Shown: one piece after another, positions 34,276-42,774 of the stretch
Layout of the letters: each line of letters begins with the position of its first letter
How positions within the stretch are numbered: the stretch's first letter is position 1
Source: Methanoregula sp.
GTDB taxonomy: Archaea > Halobacteriota > Methanomicrobia > Methanomicrobiales > Methanospirillaceae
Length of the DNA: 64,000 bases
Assembly (NCBI RefSeq): GCF_028679125.1
Contig: NZ_JAJRCG010000002.1
Location: forward strand, 1 to 64,000
Reading direction: 5' to 3'
Notes under the pieces: generated by a model
Told to the model about the DNA's origin: nothing
Seen by the model: only the letters and a program-made list of their open reading frames with translations
Database searches by the model: none
Position numbers and translations under genes: made by a program

Positions 34276-34599
34276 TTACCGGGATGATTTGGCCTTTGAG
34301 CCGAGCGCGGAGACTTTTGGCCGCTTCATGTGCCGGCGGATCATGGGGTTTGCCGTGGACTCGTTCATACCGGATCCACCCGAGCGGTCGCCACCGCGCC
34401 TGCCGCCACGGCCACCGCGTGAACCGCCGCGGCCACCCTGTGCTTCTGCAATCTGGTCGAGCTGCTGTACTTTGGCTCCTGCCTTGAAGCGCTGGTTCGG
34501 ACCCGGTGTCTTTGCTTCGCCTTCCTTCTTAGGGACGAGCCGGATCTTGCCTTTCACGCCTTTTACCTGAGCCCAGAGGGTTGTGCCTGTCTTGCCCAT
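34276..34599 (-). CDS. DUF5350-type small basic protein
   Basis: 107 residues from ATG 34599, which has a GGAG site 8 bases upstream. The N-terminus MGKTGTTLWAQVKGVKGKIR and GPNQRFKAG match what I recall as DUF5350 of methanogens. The middle is a Gly/Arg-rich run (RGG repeats, residues about 56-76), a typical single-strand nucleic-acid-binding tract, and the end is basic. A role with RNA is plausible by composition but unproven. Confidence 0.78.
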   Translation of the reverse strand: MGKTGTTLWAQVKGVKGKIRLVPKKEGEAKTPGPNQRFKAGAKVQQLDQIAEAQGGRGGSRGGRGGRRGGDRSGGSGMNESTANPMIRRHMKRPKVSALGSKAKSSR

Positions 34600-34660
34600 A
34601 ATCAAACTCCTTACTTAATTCGGCTGTGCTGGTGATAAATGTTGGGGCGGGGTGAGTTCC

Positions 34661-36511
34661 TCACTTCCCGCCGACTACCTTATCGAGTTCAGTCCGCAGG
34701 ACTTCGTTGACCAGTTTTCCGTCAACCGAACCCCGTACTTCTGCCATCACGACGCCCATGAGTGGGCCAAGGGCAGTTTTTCCTTTCTGCGCGATAAATT
34801 CTGCACGGTCAGCAAGGATCTTTCTGACGAGGGTCTCCAGTTCCCCGCGGGAGACGCAGGGTGCCAGTTTCTTCAGGGACTCCTCAAGGGAACTCCCCCC
34901 GGCAATGCTCCGGAAGAGATCCGGAATTGCCTCTTTTGCTGCCTGTCCTTTTTCCACGGCCTGTAACGTGGCAAGGTATACGTTATCAGAGATCTTTTTT
35001 GTGTCCACTCCCTCTCTCCGGAGTTCCGTAAGGGTGGCGAGGATCGTGAACGCGGCGAGCTTGGGTTTGATCCCGTCCTTTACTGCGCGTTCAAAGAGCG
35101 GGAGTTTGTCGGAACCGGCCAGCTGCATGGCATAGTTGTGTTCGATTCCGTACTCCTTTGCGAATCGTTCGGCCCGTGCGGTGAGCAGTTCAGGAATCGT
35201 GACAGCATTCCACCGGGCATCATCAATAATGACCGGCAGGACATCGGTCTCGGGATACATGCGGGCTGCTCCGGGCAGGGGGCGCATATAGGCGGAGCTC
35301 CCGCTTTCCAGCATCTTCCGCGTCTCTTCGGGAACCGGTTTTTCCGAGAGGGCGATCGTTGCGCGGGTGATCACCTGTCCGATCGCACACGATGCCTGCT
35401 TCTCGCTGGCGCCCGCAACAAGGATCACGCAGTCCTTCTCTCCGGCCTTCATGTGCGTCCTGAGGGTGGTTACTTCGTCTGCGGTAACCCCGTATGCCGG
35501 AAGTTCGTCCGTGTGGAAGATCCCGCCAACCCCGCACTTCTTTGCATAGTCCGACATCTCGCTGCCGAGCCGGCGCTCCGGCTGGATCTCGCGGCCGACA
35601 AGACCGGCAAACCCCGGAAGGACGATCGCGTGGATCTTTTTCGCTTTCTTCAGGACCGTGGACTTCGTATCCTTTAAAAGGGCAGTAACATCCGTCCCGG
35701 TTGTCACGCCAATGTGCGCCCCGCGACTCTTCAGCTCGTCGCGTATGGCAAGGAGGCTCTGCTGCCGCTGCACCTCGCGCCGGACCACCTCGGCGATCAG
35801 GTCCAGTTCCTGCACTCCCTTGATCTCCACGCGGGCACCGTCTGCAATCGAGATATTGACATCCTGCCGGATCGTACCTATCCCGCGCTTCACCTTGCCG
35901 GTGGATCGGAGCACCATGCCGATGTATTCCGCAATCTTCTGGACATCTTCCGGCGTGTGCATGCACGGCGATGTCGTGATCTCGATTAAGGGGATGCCGA
36001 GCCGGTCGAGCGAGAAGATGTCGTCCCTGACCCGCTGCGCCGCCTCTTCCTCCAGGCAGATCGTCTCGATCTCCCCGCCGTTCGGCAGCGTTCCGTTCAG
36101 GGCTACAAGAGCCGTGCGCTGGAACCCGCTCGTGTTCGAGCCGTCGATCACGAGCTTGCGCATCGTGTGTACCTGCGGCACCGGGGTCATGCCAAACATC
36201 TTCCCGATGGTGAGGCAGACCGCGAGCGCCTCATCGTTCATCGGTGCCGGGGGTTCCTCGTCGTTCTCGACAAGACATGTCGTGTCGTAGGCATAATACT
36301 GGAACTTCCGGTCGCTCTTCATCTCTTCCTTTGCAGCCCGGTCGATCTCTCCCATCTCGCTGACCGTTGCCCGCAGGAACCGCGAGAACTCGCCATGATG
36401 CTCGGATGTTTCGCGAAGGGTTGTCGGGCAGTGGCAGAAGAGTTTCTCCGCGGTGTCCAGCTGCTGGTGGATCTCGATCCCGGCAACAAGGCCGGCCTTC
36501 TTATAATCCAT
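34661..36511 (-). CDS. gatE: Glutamyl-tRNA(Gln) amidotransferase subunit E
   Basis: The archaeal GatDE complex converts Glu-tRNA(Gln) to Gln-tRNA(Gln). GatE (616 residues) binds the tRNA and performs the kinase and transamidase steps. The GatB/E core is clear: GLVAGIEIHQQLDTAEKLFC at the start, EEPPAPMNDEAL, LIEITTSPCMHTPEDVQ, GIGTIRQDVNISI, and an inserted AspRS-like GAD domain around residues 270-400. The C-terminal helical YqeY-like tail begins near 480 (AKEAIPDLFR onward). It starts inside the end of gatD (11-base overlap). Its tRNA substrate gene is at 25.2 kb. Confidence 0.95.
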   Translation of the reverse strand: MDYKKAGLVAGIEIHQQLDTAEKLFCHCPTTLRETSEHHGEFSRFLRATVSEMGEIDRAAKEEMKSDRKFQYYAYDTTCLVENDEEPPAPMNDEALAVCLTIGKMFGMTPVPQVHTMRKLVIDGSNTSGFQRTALVALNGTLPNGGEIETICLEEEAAQRVRDDIFSLDRLGIPLIEITTSPCMHTPEDVQKIAEYIGMVLRSTGKVKRGIGTIRQDVNISIADGARVEIKGVQELDLIAEVVRREVQRQQSLLAIRDELKSRGAHIGVTTGTDVTALLKDTKSTVLKKAKKIHAIVLPGFAGLVGREIQPERRLGSEMSDYAKKCGVGGIFHTDELPAYGVTADEVTTLRTHMKAGEKDCVILVAGASEKQASCAIGQVITRATIALSEKPVPEETRKMLESGSSAYMRPLPGAARMYPETDVLPVIIDDARWNAVTIPELLTARAERFAKEYGIEHNYAMQLAGSDKLPLFERAVKDGIKPKLAAFTILATLTELRREGVDTKKISDNVYLATLQAVEKGQAAKEAIPDLFRSIAGGSSLEESLKKLAPCVSRGELETLVRKILADRAEFIAQKGKTALGPLMGVVMAEVRGSVDGKLVNEVLRTELDKVVGGK

Positions 36512-37739
36512 GGCCGCTCCTCCTGTTGTACTCGCCTTTGAGATCGGTCTGCATCAGTGCTGCTGCCTTTTTTGTATCCTTCTCATTGCCGAGCACCCAC
36601 ATCATCTTGACGAGTGCAGCTTCCGGCAGCATGTCGCCGCCCTCAATGACACCGGCATCGAGCAGGTCGCGGCCGGTATCGTACACCCGGTCGCAGACCC
36701 TGCCGTTCATGCACTGCGAGGTCATGACAACCAGCGTCCCGTTTTCGGCAAGGTGTTTCAACGGGGGGATGAGCGTTGTGCTGGTATGCCCGAGCCCGGT
36801 CCCTGCGATGACGAGCCCGTGGTAGCCTTCGTAAGCCTTCAGGATGTCCGGGGACATGCCCGGGAAGAACTGGATGAGAGCGCAGTGCGGATCGAGCTTG
36901 TCGTGGAGTGCCAGCTTATGGGTCCCGCGCCGGACTGCATCCGGTGCCAGGGTTACCTTCCGCGAGGGATATTCGATCTCACCGATGGGCGGGATGCCCA
37001 TGCTCCGGAATGCGTCGCGCCTGGATGTATGCATCTTGCGCACCCGGGTACCCCGGTGGATGGCGCAGGTGTCGTCGTTTGTTGTCGCATGCATGACAAC
37101 CACGACTTCCCCGAGATCGCTTGTTGCCGCAGCCGCAGAACATGCGGCATTCATCGCATTGTCGCTGGAGGGGCGATCCGCGGATCGCTGGGAGCCGACG
37201 AAGACGATTGGGACCGGGGTATCGATCATGAAACTGATCGCTGCCGCGCTGTAAGCCATCGTGTCGGTCCCGTGCGTGACGATGATGCCCTTTGCACCGC
37301 CGTTGACCTCGTCATACACTGCCCGGGCAAGGTCCTGCCAGATAGCGGGTGTCATGTTCTCCGAGAGGATAGTGGCAAGCGGGATGGTGCGGTAATTGGC
37401 GATCTGCGCCAGTTCCGGTATGGCAACGAGGATATCGCTGGCATTGAACTGGCTTGTCACCGATCCGGTCCGGTAATCGATCCTGCTTGCAATGGTCCCC
37501 CCGGTCGAGACGATGGAGAGGTTGGGCAGGTTCTTGTTCTGATGGATCTCGAGGGGTTTTCCCGCAGGAGGTACCGGGCGTTCAACAAAGGTACAGGCCC
37601 CGGAGGGAACACCGATGTTGTATCCCGATGTGAGTTTCACAACGGCCATGCCATCGCGTTCGGTAATGTAAATGCCCTTCCTGCTCTTCCCGCCATACCT
37701 GCACTGGACGAGATCGCCTGAACTGAACTCTGATGTTAT
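36501..37739 (-). CDS. gatD: Glutamyl-tRNA(Gln) amidotransferase subunit D, apparent AUA start
   Basis: GatD is the asparaginase-like subunit that releases ammonia from glutamine for GatE. The catalytic motifs are STGGTIASRIDY near residue 77, THGTDTMAYSA near 150, and Lys in RKMHTSRRDAF near 235. ATG 37649 would give 382 residues and miss a conserved N-terminal piece. The frame continues upstream for 30 codons that match the family's N-terminal beta domain (EFSSGDLVQCRYGGKSRKGI). It begins with ATA at 37739, 8 bases after a perfect GGAGG and overlapping the argH stop as ATAA. The resulting 412 residues is the usual length. The initiation codon is therefore inferred to be AUA. Confidence 0.9.
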   Translation of the reverse strand: MTSEFSSGDLVQCRYGGKSRKGIYITERDGMAVVKLTSGYNIGVPSGACTFVERPVPPAGKPLEIHQNKNLPNLSIVSTGGTIASRIDYRTGSVTSQFNASDILVAIPELAQIANYRTIPLATILSENMTPAIWQDLARAVYDEVNGGAKGIIVTHGTDTMAYSAAAISFMIDTPVPIVFVGSQRSADRPSSDNAMNAACSAAAATSDLGEVVVVMHATTNDDTCAIHRGTRVRKMHTSRRDAFRSMGIPPIGEIEYPSRKVTLAPDAVRRGTHKLALHDKLDPHCALIQFFPGMSPDILKAYEGYHGLVIAGTGLGHTSTTLIPPLKHLAENGTLVVMTSQCMNGRVCDRVYDTGRDLLDAGVIEGGDMLPEAALVKMMWVLGNEKDTKKAAALMQTDLKGEYNRRSGHGL

Positions 37740-39217
37740 GCTACCAGCCTCCGTGCTGTTGTAATGAGAATCTTTTCTGCCAGGTTAATGGATGCCTGTA
37801 TCTTCTTTACGTCTGCAGTATCTGCGTTCAGCTGCCGCTTCCGCAGGGCAATGGCTTTTTTGGTTGCCGCCGGTGCCGGCCCGCCCGGTGCCGTGCGGAG
37901 GGCAAGGGAGTGCTGCACATCGAGCATCCGGTCGATCTCCTTCTGGGTCAGGCCCAGGTTCTTCAGGGAGATCTTTGTATCAACTTCCTGCGCTGCGGTT
38001 TCCAGCGTGGCAAGGGAGAGGTCGCCCTTCTGGACTGCCCTCCCGACAATATTGTGGGCGGTCCTGAAGGGAAGCCCGTACGACCGGACCAGCGAGTCGG
38101 CAAGTTCGGTGGCAGTTGAATTGCCTTTCCCGGCCTCTTCTGCCATCCGTTCCGTCTCGAACGTGGCCCCGGCCAGCATGTCGGAGAGAATGACGATGCT
38201 GTCGTGGGAATCCTGCACCCCGCGCCAGAGGTGGGGGGTGAGGTCCTGCAGGTCGCGGTTGTAACTCATCGGGAGCCCCTTGACCGTGACAAACGCACTG
38301 GAAAACGCCCCGAAGACCGCGCCGGACTTTGCCCGCATGATCTCGGCGATATCCGGGTTCTTCTTCTGCGGCATGATGGAGGATGTGGAACAGACTGCAT
38401 CGTCGAGGGTTACGAACCGGACAAATGCTGAACTCCAGATGACCAGTTCCTCGCAGAGCCGGCTCACATTCGCCATCATGATGCTTAAGTTGGCGAGGGT
38501 TTCGAGCGCGAAATCCCGGGTGGCAACCGCATCCATGGTGTTGGTAACAAGGCCGTCAAAGCCAAGGAGTCCTGCCGTGAGATTTCGGTCGATGGGGTAT
38601 CCCGTGGAGGCGAACGCGGCAGCGCCGAGGGGGGAGCGGTTGACCCGGGTATACGCCGAGAGGAGCCGGTCGAAGTCCCGGGAGAATGCCTGCTCGTAGG
38701 CAAGGAGATGGTGGGCGAGCGTTGTCGGCTGGGCGTGCTGGAGATGTGTGAACCCGGGCATTGCGCTCGTGGTGTGTTTCTCTGCAATTGCGAGCAGGGT
38801 TGCCCGGACGTGAATGAGTGCTGCCATCTGGGCCAGCAGGTCCTCGCGGAGCCGGATCCGGAGGCAGGTCGCCACCTCGTCGTTCCGTGATCTCCCGACA
38901 TGCATCCTGCCGCCGGCCTCTGATCCGATCGATTCTATCAGGAGTGATTCGATCCCTGCGTGTACATCCTCGAACCGCTCATCGAATACATCGTCCGGGA
39001 TCCCGTCATCGTAGTACCCGAGCAGCGTTGTAATTATGGGTTTTGTGACTGCCCGTTCGTTGATCTTCTGCGTATCCAGCATCAGCACATGGGCAATATC
39101 CACGAGCAGGTCAGCGCGTGCGATATGCCGGTCCGCCTGCATTGAAGAGAGAAAACGGACCATTTCCGCTGACCGTGTGCCGGAAAGACGCCCCTGCCGT
39201 ACAACGTCCTTTCGCAT
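37736..39217 (-). CDS. argH: Argininosuccinate lyase
   Basis: The enzyme cleaves argininosuccinate to arginine and fumarate. The 493-residue protein has family motifs: MHVGRSRNDEVATCLRI near residue 107, TTSAMPGFTHLQHAQPTTLAH near 155 with the catalytic His, and the superfamily signature SSIMPQKKNPDIAEIMR with the mobile catalytic serine. ATG 39217 is preferred because GGTGA stands 5 bases upstream; ATG 39247 is possible. Its stop overlaps the gatD start. It follows the HTH regulator by about 35 bases. Confidence 0.93.
   Translation of the reverse strand: MRKDVVRQGRLSGTRSAEMVRFLSSMQADRHIARADLLVDIAHVLMLDTQKINERAVTKPIITTLLGYYDDGIPDDVFDERFEDVHAGIESLLIESIGSEAGGRMHVGRSRNDEVATCLRIRLREDLLAQMAALIHVRATLLAIAEKHTTSAMPGFTHLQHAQPTTLAHHLLAYEQAFSRDFDRLLSAYTRVNRSPLGAAAFASTGYPIDRNLTAGLLGFDGLVTNTMDAVATRDFALETLANLSIMMANVSRLCEELVIWSSAFVRFVTLDDAVCSTSSIMPQKKNPDIAEIMRAKSGAVFGAFSSAFVTVKGLPMSYNRDLQDLTPHLWRGVQDSHDSIVILSDMLAGATFETERMAEEAGKGNSTATELADSLVRSYGLPFRTAHNIVGRAVQKGDLSLATLETAAQEVDTKISLKNLGLTQKEIDRMLDVQHSLALRTAPGGPAPAATKKAIALRKRQLNADTADVKKIQASINLAEKILITTARRLVA
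37748..37752 (-). promoter_or_regulatory. Shine-Dalgarno GGAGG deciding the gatD start
   Basis: GGAGG within the last codons of argH is exactly 8 bases from the ATA at 37739 and 98 bases from the first in-frame ATG. Its spacing is optimal only for the ATA. Confidence 0.7.
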
Positions 39218-39251
39218 CCTGTCACCTGCTAATACCTTAGTGGTCATGGGA

Positions 39252-39782
39252 TTAAAGCCGCGCCTTACGTGCCGCGAGTTCGATCGCCCTCTGGACGGAT
39301 TCCTTCGGGATGATGGTCGCCACCGGGATCGTGACCAGCTTTTCGATGACACTGGATATAATGGGGGCGCAGACAATTGCCACGGCATTTTCCCGCTCTG
39401 CCTGGACTGCCGCCACGATCGCATCTTCCCAGGCATGGACGGGATATTCCCGTACCCTGATCTTCTTGCCGCCGATCTCCATGGTCCGTTCCTCAATGGT
39501 ATCAAGAACCGATCGTGCAGCAATTAATCCTATGAACTCCCCCTCGCTGGGAGAGTAGAATGTCCTCAGGGCACGGATGATATCCCGGAGTGTGGAGAGG
39601 TTGGGCGATCGCTTCCCGTGCAGGATCTTGTACAGCGAGCTCTGGGCGATCCCGCTCTTCTCAGAGAGTTCCCGTACGCTGATCCGCAGATCGTGTTTGA
39701 GGAGATCGTCAAGGGATGTGACGAATTCCTCGTCCGAGACCAGTGCGGCGCGGACTAATTGGTCTATTGGGTCCAATTGTCT
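39252..39782 (-). CDS. HTH (XRE-type) transcriptional regulator with a ligand-sensing-like domain
   Basis: The 176 residues from ATG 39782 contain an XRE-type helix-turn-helix (ISVRELSEKSGIAQSSLYKILHGKRSPNLSTLRDI in order, residues about 35-70). The C-terminal alpha/beta domain (AIVAAVQAERENAVAIVCAPIISSV and TIPVATIIPK) is like small-molecule sensor domains of PrpR type. ATG 39836 is an alternative, but the AT-only TTTTTTAAAAAA at 39835-39848 looks like its TATA box and would put transcription start after 39836. It is divergent from the ABC transporter across a gap with a clear inverted repeat, so it likely regulates that transporter and itself. Confidence 0.8.
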   Translation of the reverse strand, partial: RQLDPIDQLVRAALVSDEEFVTSLDDLLKHDLRISVRELSEKSGIAQSSLYKILHGKRSPNLSTLRDIIRALRTFYSPSEGEFIGLIAARSVLDTIEERTMEIGGKKIRVREYPVHAWEDAIVAAVQAERENAVAIVCAPIISSVIEKLVTIPVATIIPKESVQRAIELAARKARL

Positions 39783-39866
39783 CATATATTTACTACATTC
39801 GGGCGAGTTATTAAGTTTTTCTCTATTATTGTCCATTTTTTAAAAAATCGTGATCATGATTATATG

Positions 39867-39891
39867 ACAATAATGCAGTTTTCATTATTGT
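39867..39891. promoter_or_regulatory. Inverted-repeat operator between regulator and ABC operon
   Basis: ACAATAATG and CATTATTGT form a perfect inverted repeat with a 7-base spacer. A further half-site (ATTATTGTC) lies at 39826-39834, and a near-palindrome AATCGTGATCATGATT at 39846-39861. A TATA-like TCTATAAAATAAG for the transporter is at about 39905-39917, so the repeat is just upstream of its promoter. Confidence 0.6.
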
Positions 39892-39983
39892 TTTGTCTCA
39901 TTTATCTATAAAATAAGTACATTAGGAGATTATTTTTGCTCTAATGGAGCACTTTTTTAATATTGACAAAGTAACATTTTCCC

Positions 39984-40991
39984 ATGAGATCCCGTACAAT
40001 TTCGGCAATCGCTCTTCTCGCGATTACCCTTCTCCTGATCACTGCCGGCTGCACGCAGCCGTCAGGCACTACGAATACGTCGACTTCGGCAGCACCTCTC
40101 AAGGAACTCCGGATCGGCTACCAGCCCAGTACCCACCAGATGGCGGCAATTACTGCCATCGATAAAGGCTGGTTCAAGGATGACCTCGCGCCTCTCGGTG
40201 TCGTGAATGTCTCTGACAAGGTCTTTACGAGCGGCCCGCCCGAGATGCAGGCCATGATGGCTGGCGAACTCGATGTTGCCTACGTTGGTGCAGCCCCGGT
40301 CCTGACCGCGCTCGCAACCGGGCTTGACGCCAAGATCATTGCAGGGGTCAACACCCAGGGTTCAGACCTTGTGGTAAGAAATGATCTCGATTACAAAGGT
40401 CCGCAGAGTTTATCCGGGCTGACTATCGCTACCTTCCTGCCCGGCAGCATCCAGGACACTATCCTGCGTGACTGGCTCCAGAAGAATAATCTCACTCCGG
40501 ACAAGGATGTCTTCATCAAGGGCATGAGCCCGGGCGATGCCGTCACGGCTATCACGGCCGGTAAGGTCGACGCGGTGTTCCTGCCAACCCCCTCGCCGAG
40601 CACGATCACAAACCAGGGTAAAGGCAAGATCGTCGTCCGGTCCGGTGAGATGTACCCGAACCACACCTGCTGTGTCCTCGTTGTCAGCGGTAAGCTGATC
40701 CGCGAGCACCCGGAGATTGTCCGGCAGATCATTGCGACCAATGACAAGGCGGTTGCCTGGAACGCGGCAAACCTTGACGATGCGGCAGTGATCTATTCGA
40801 CCAAGACCGGCGCCAAACTGGCGGATGTTACCGCATCGTTAAAAGAGTGGGACGGCAGCTGGGCATCAGACCCCAACATCATTGTCGCCCCTGTCCTTGA
40901 TTACGCAACAATGGAGTACAATCTCGGGTACATCAAGAAGCCGCTCACCAAGGACGAGATCTTCGATCTCACGTTCTACACCAAGAATTAA
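39984..40991 (+). CDS. ABC transporter substrate-binding lipoprotein (sulfonate/nitrate/taurine type)
   Basis: This 335-residue periplasmic-type binding protein is anchored by a lipobox (LITAGC, Cys23) and preceded by a signal peptide. Its two-lobed SsuA/TauA-like domain starts with LKELRIGYQPSTHQMAAI. It contains GPPEMQAMMAGELDVAYVGAAP and VDAVFLPTPSPSTI, typical of the aliphatic sulfonate, nitrate and bicarbonate group. The ligand cannot be assigned from sequence. The first gene of a three-gene operon with permease and ATPase; a T-rich stretch at 41007-41018 may cause partial termination after it. Confidence 0.88.
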   Translation: MRSRTISAIALLAITLLLITAGCTQPSGTTNTSTSAAPLKELRIGYQPSTHQMAAITAIDKGWFKDDLAPLGVVNVSDKVFTSGPPEMQAMMAGELDVAYVGAAPVLTALATGLDAKIIAGVNTQGSDLVVRNDLDYKGPQSLSGLTIATFLPGSIQDTILRDWLQKNNLTPDKDVFIKGMSPGDAVTAITAGKVDAVFLPTPSPSTITNQGKGKIVVRSGEMYPNHTCCVLVVSGKLIREHPEIVRQIIATNDKAVAWNAANLDDAAVIYSTKTGAKLADVTASLKEWDGSWASDPNIIVAPVLDYATMEYNLGYIKKPLTKDEIFDLTFYTKN

Positions 40992-41006
40992 AATCCCCGA
41001 CCAACC

Positions 41007-41018
41007 TTTTTTTTCTTT
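41007..41018 (+). terminator. T-run after the binding-protein gene
   Basis: TTTTTTTTCTTT 16 bases after the stop codon. In archaea a T-run is enough for partial termination, which would make the binding protein more abundant than the permease and ATPase. Confidence 0.4.
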
Positions 41019-41098
41019 AAGGATCTTTACTATACAGTACATTTGTGAACTTCCCTTTCCGGGAAATCCGGCTGGAAGACACGTGAGGAATAACCACC

Positions 41099-41887
41099 AT
41101 GGGCAGACTTGCAGGGAAGGATGGCAAAGACTGGCGGCTCGGTGCGGTTGCGGTCCTGCTGGCACTGGTCATCTGGCAGTTCATTGCGGCAGTGATCATC
41201 CGGTACCCCTTCATCCTCCCCGCACCTACGGATGTTTTCGCCGCATTTGTCAGCCTGGTCCAGGGGGGCGATATTTTCCTTGATTTCGAGGCGAGTCTCA
41301 TTCACTTCGCCATAGGTATGGTGTTGGCTCTCCTTGTCGGGATTCCGATCGGGATTATCATGGGCTGGAACCGCCGGATCGAGTCGTTCATGGACCCTCT
41401 CATCGAACTTCTCCGCCCGATCCCGCCCCTTGCCTGGATCCCGTTTGCCATCATCTGGTTCGGCCTGACCTCATTCTCGGCGGGTTTCATCATCTTTGCC
41501 GGGGCAGTCTTTCCCATCATTATCAACACCTACAGCGGTTTCCGTGGCGTCCCCCGCGTCTTTGTCGAGGCCGGAAAGATGCTCGGGTGCACGAAGGACC
41601 GGGACCTGATCCGGTATATCGCATTTCCCGCGGCCCTCCCCTCCGTAGCATCGGGGATACGGATCGCGACCGGTGTCGGATGGATGTGCCTTGTTGCCGC
41701 GGAACTCTTCGGGGTCTCGAACTACGGACTTGGCCAGAAGTTATGGTTCTATTATTCTCTCCACCAGATGGACAGCGTTGTCGTGTACATGATCCTCCTT
41801 GGCCTGATCGGCCTGGTGTTCGACATGGTGTTCCGGTATTATGTTGACCGGCACTTCCTGAAGTGGCGTACCGGTGAGGTGGCATAA
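41099..41887 (+). CDS. ABC transporter permease (SsuC/TauC type)
   Basis: A 262-residue membrane protein with about six helices. It has the cytoplasmic EAA loop for ATPase contact, EAGKMLGCTKDRDLIRYIAF then PAALPSVASGIRIATG. It also contains the GIPIGIIMGWNRRIESFMDPL stretch usual in the sulfonate/nitrate group. It is the second gene of the operon; only 3 bases separate its stop from the ATPase gene. It transports whatever the upstream lipoprotein binds. Confidence 0.9.
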   Translation: MGRLAGKDGKDWRLGAVAVLLALVIWQFIAAVIIRYPFILPAPTDVFAAFVSLVQGGDIFLDFEASLIHFAIGMVLALLVGIPIGIIMGWNRRIESFMDPLIELLRPIPPLAWIPFAIIWFGLTSFSAGFIIFAGAVFPIIINTYSGFRGVPRVFVEAGKMLGCTKDRDLIRYIAFPAALPSVASGIRIATGVGWMCLVAAELFGVSNYGLGQKLWFYYSLHQMDSVVVYMILLGLIGLVFDMVFRYYVDRHFLKWRTGEVA

Positions 41888-41890
41888 AGA

Positions 41891-42652
41891 ATGGCAAATC
41901 TGGAAATCCGCGATCTCAACCAGTCCTTCCCCCGCGATGACGGATCGACCTTAACCGTGCTCGATCATGTCTCGTTCGATGTGAAGGATAAGGAGTTTGT
42001 CTGTATCCTCGGTGCATCCGGCTGCGGCAAGACGACCCTGCTGCGCCTGATAGCCGGTCTCGACACGGCCCGGAGCGGATCGATCATCCTCGACGGCGAG
42101 GAGATCACGGGAACCAGCCCGAAGGTGGGTTTTGTCTTCCAGGAGTACTCCCTCTTCCCGTGGCGGACGGTGATCGACAACATCGCCTTCGGTCTTGAGA
42201 TGCGGGGGGTGTCAAAGGAAGATCGCTATATGGTGGCCGAATGGTATCTCGACCTCATCAACCTCACGCAGTTTAAGGACAGTTACCCGTCTGAACTTTC
42301 GGGCGGGATGCGCCAGCGGGTGGCCGTTGCCCGGGCGCTCACGCTCGACCCGGTCCTGCTCCTCATGGACGAGCCGTTCGGGGCCCTTGACGCCCAGACC
42401 CGGAATATGCTCCAGAAGGAACTGCTCCAGATCTGGGAGAAGACAAAAAAGATGATCGTGTTCATCACGCACAGCGTGGATGAAGCGGTCTACCTGTCGG
42501 ACCGGATCATTGTCATGACACCCCGCCCGGGCCGGATCTGCCGGAATTTTACGGTCGATCTTCCGCGACCCCGCGACCGGACCAGCGTGGAGTTCGCGCA
42601 GGTCCGGCGTGATGTCCTCGACCTTATAAACCAGAACAGTTCTGTCCAGTAA
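41891..42652 (+). CDS. ABC transporter ATPase (SsuB/TauB type)
   Basis: A 253-residue ATPase with Walker A GASGCGKTTLLRL (near residue 39), Q-loop VFQEYSLFPWRT, signature LSGGMRQRVAVARAL, Walker B LLLMDEPFGALD and the switch His in FITHSVDEAVYL. These match the nitrate/sulfonate/taurine importer ATPases. It ends the operon. The regulator divergent from the operon at 39.3-39.8 kb is the likely controller. Confidence 0.92.
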   Translation: MANLEIRDLNQSFPRDDGSTLTVLDHVSFDVKDKEFVCILGASGCGKTTLLRLIAGLDTARSGSIILDGEEITGTSPKVGFVFQEYSLFPWRTVIDNIAFGLEMRGVSKEDRYMVAEWYLDLINLTQFKDSYPSELSGGMRQRVAVARALTLDPVLLLMDEPFGALDAQTRNMLQKELLQIWEKTKKMIVFITHSVDEAVYLSDRIIVMTPRPGRICRNFTVDLPRPRDRTSVEFAQVRRDVLDLINQNSSVQ

Positions 42653-42730
42653 GGTTTAATATGGCCCGTATCCATTTTATACAAGCAGTTTGCGAAGCGT
42701 ACCGGCACCGATATCTGGAAAAATATCTGA

Positions 42731-42739
42731 TATTTATGC
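42731..42739 (+). promoter_or_regulatory. TATA box for the L10e gene
   Basis: TATTTATGC, preceded by an A-rich stretch, lies 36-44 bases before the ATG. A Shine-Dalgarno AGGAG is at 42761-42765. Confidence 0.5.
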
Positions 42740-42774
42740 CCGCTTTTTCAAATAATCAACAGGAGTAGGACGCG

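Noticed and set aside
37649-37739. ATG 37649 as the gatD start
   Set aside because: It drops a conserved 30-residue N-terminal segment and has no ribosome-binding site at suitable distance.
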